Source: CAYLLD01 sp964425135
GTDB taxonomy: Bacteria; Pseudomonadota; Alphaproteobacteria; Rhodobacterales; Rhodobacteraceae
DNA length: 22,398 bases
Direction of reading: 5' to 3'
Assembly (NCBI GenBank): GCA_964425135.1
Contig: CAYRKW010000052.1
Span: 1-22,398, forward strand
Shown here: in pieces, positions 22,355-22,398 of the stretch
How the letters are laid out: the number at the start of each line of letters is the position of its first letter
Numbering within the stretch: position 1 is the first letter of the stretch
The notes under the pieces: model-generated
Database searches by the model: none
The model's input: the letters and a program-made list of their open reading frames with translations, nothing else
What the model was told of the DNA's origin: nothing
Position numbers and translations under genes: made by a program

Positions 22355-22398
22355 ATTCGGAGGAGGCGTAGGTTTGGTGGGTGTTTGGCTACAGTTAT

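Overview
The window looks like a chromosomal segment of a marine alphaproteobacterium of the Rhodobacterales (Roseobacter group). The evidence is a stand-alone NDUFS4-type complex I subunit gene, a DMSP lyase of the DddP type with every expected active-site residue, a B12/folate methyl-transfer gene set of the kind seen in that order, moderately high GC, and short intergenic motifs resembling those common in Rhodobacteraceae. There are no rRNA or tRNA genes, no insertion sequences, no CRISPR array and no clear prophage. Everything here is read from the sequence by eye; no database search was possible.

Layout. 7-2178 (-) is uvrB. A gene-free stretch of about 360 bp follows, with several palindromes and a hairpin whose loop is G-rich on the minus strand. 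2537-2848 (+) is an NDUFS4-like subunit. 2965-5979 (+) is pntA-pntB (proton-translocating transhydrogenase), ended by a strong terminator. 6082-7713 (+) is pgi, followed closely by a cytoplasmic-type glycoside hydrolase family 2 gene (7740-9983). 10159-10761 (+) is a PaiB-family FMN-binding protein, convergent with the next block.

The 10765-15185 block (-) is a four-gene operon. In transcription order it encodes a small protein of the so-called virulence-factor family, a divergent methylenetetrahydrofolate-reductase-like protein, a pterin-binding methyltransferase module without a B12 domain, and a RamA/RACo-like [2Fe-2S]-ASKHA corrinoid reactivator. A canonical metF (15410-16297, +) diverges from it across an intergenic region that carries five copies of a TGTCG motif. 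Together these genes supply and move methyl groups from methylene-THF through a corrinoid. The likely role is the split B12-dependent methionine synthase known from Rhodobacterales, but the corrinoid-carrier and homocysteine-methyltransferase modules are not in the window.

ppx/gppA (16387-17505) and rlmE (17502-18197) overlap by 4 nt. Then comes a small enigmatic locus (18221-19845): an array of five 11-bp repeats, a beta-rich 135-aa protein, a lone contractile-tail/injection-system tube protein (gp19 type), a coiled-coil protein, and an 84-aa protein whose Shine-Dalgarno sequence lies inside a perfect 10-bp hairpin. No sheath, baseplate or ATPase gene accompanies it. The window ends with dddP (19862-21178, -) and a membrane-anchored endonuclease/exonuclease/phosphatase protein (21455-22354, +).

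The most interesting items are the B12/folate methyl-transfer operon, including matching Arg-rich tails on two of its proteins and a partner of unknown function, and the orphan tube-protein locus with its RNA hairpin and 11-bp repeat array.
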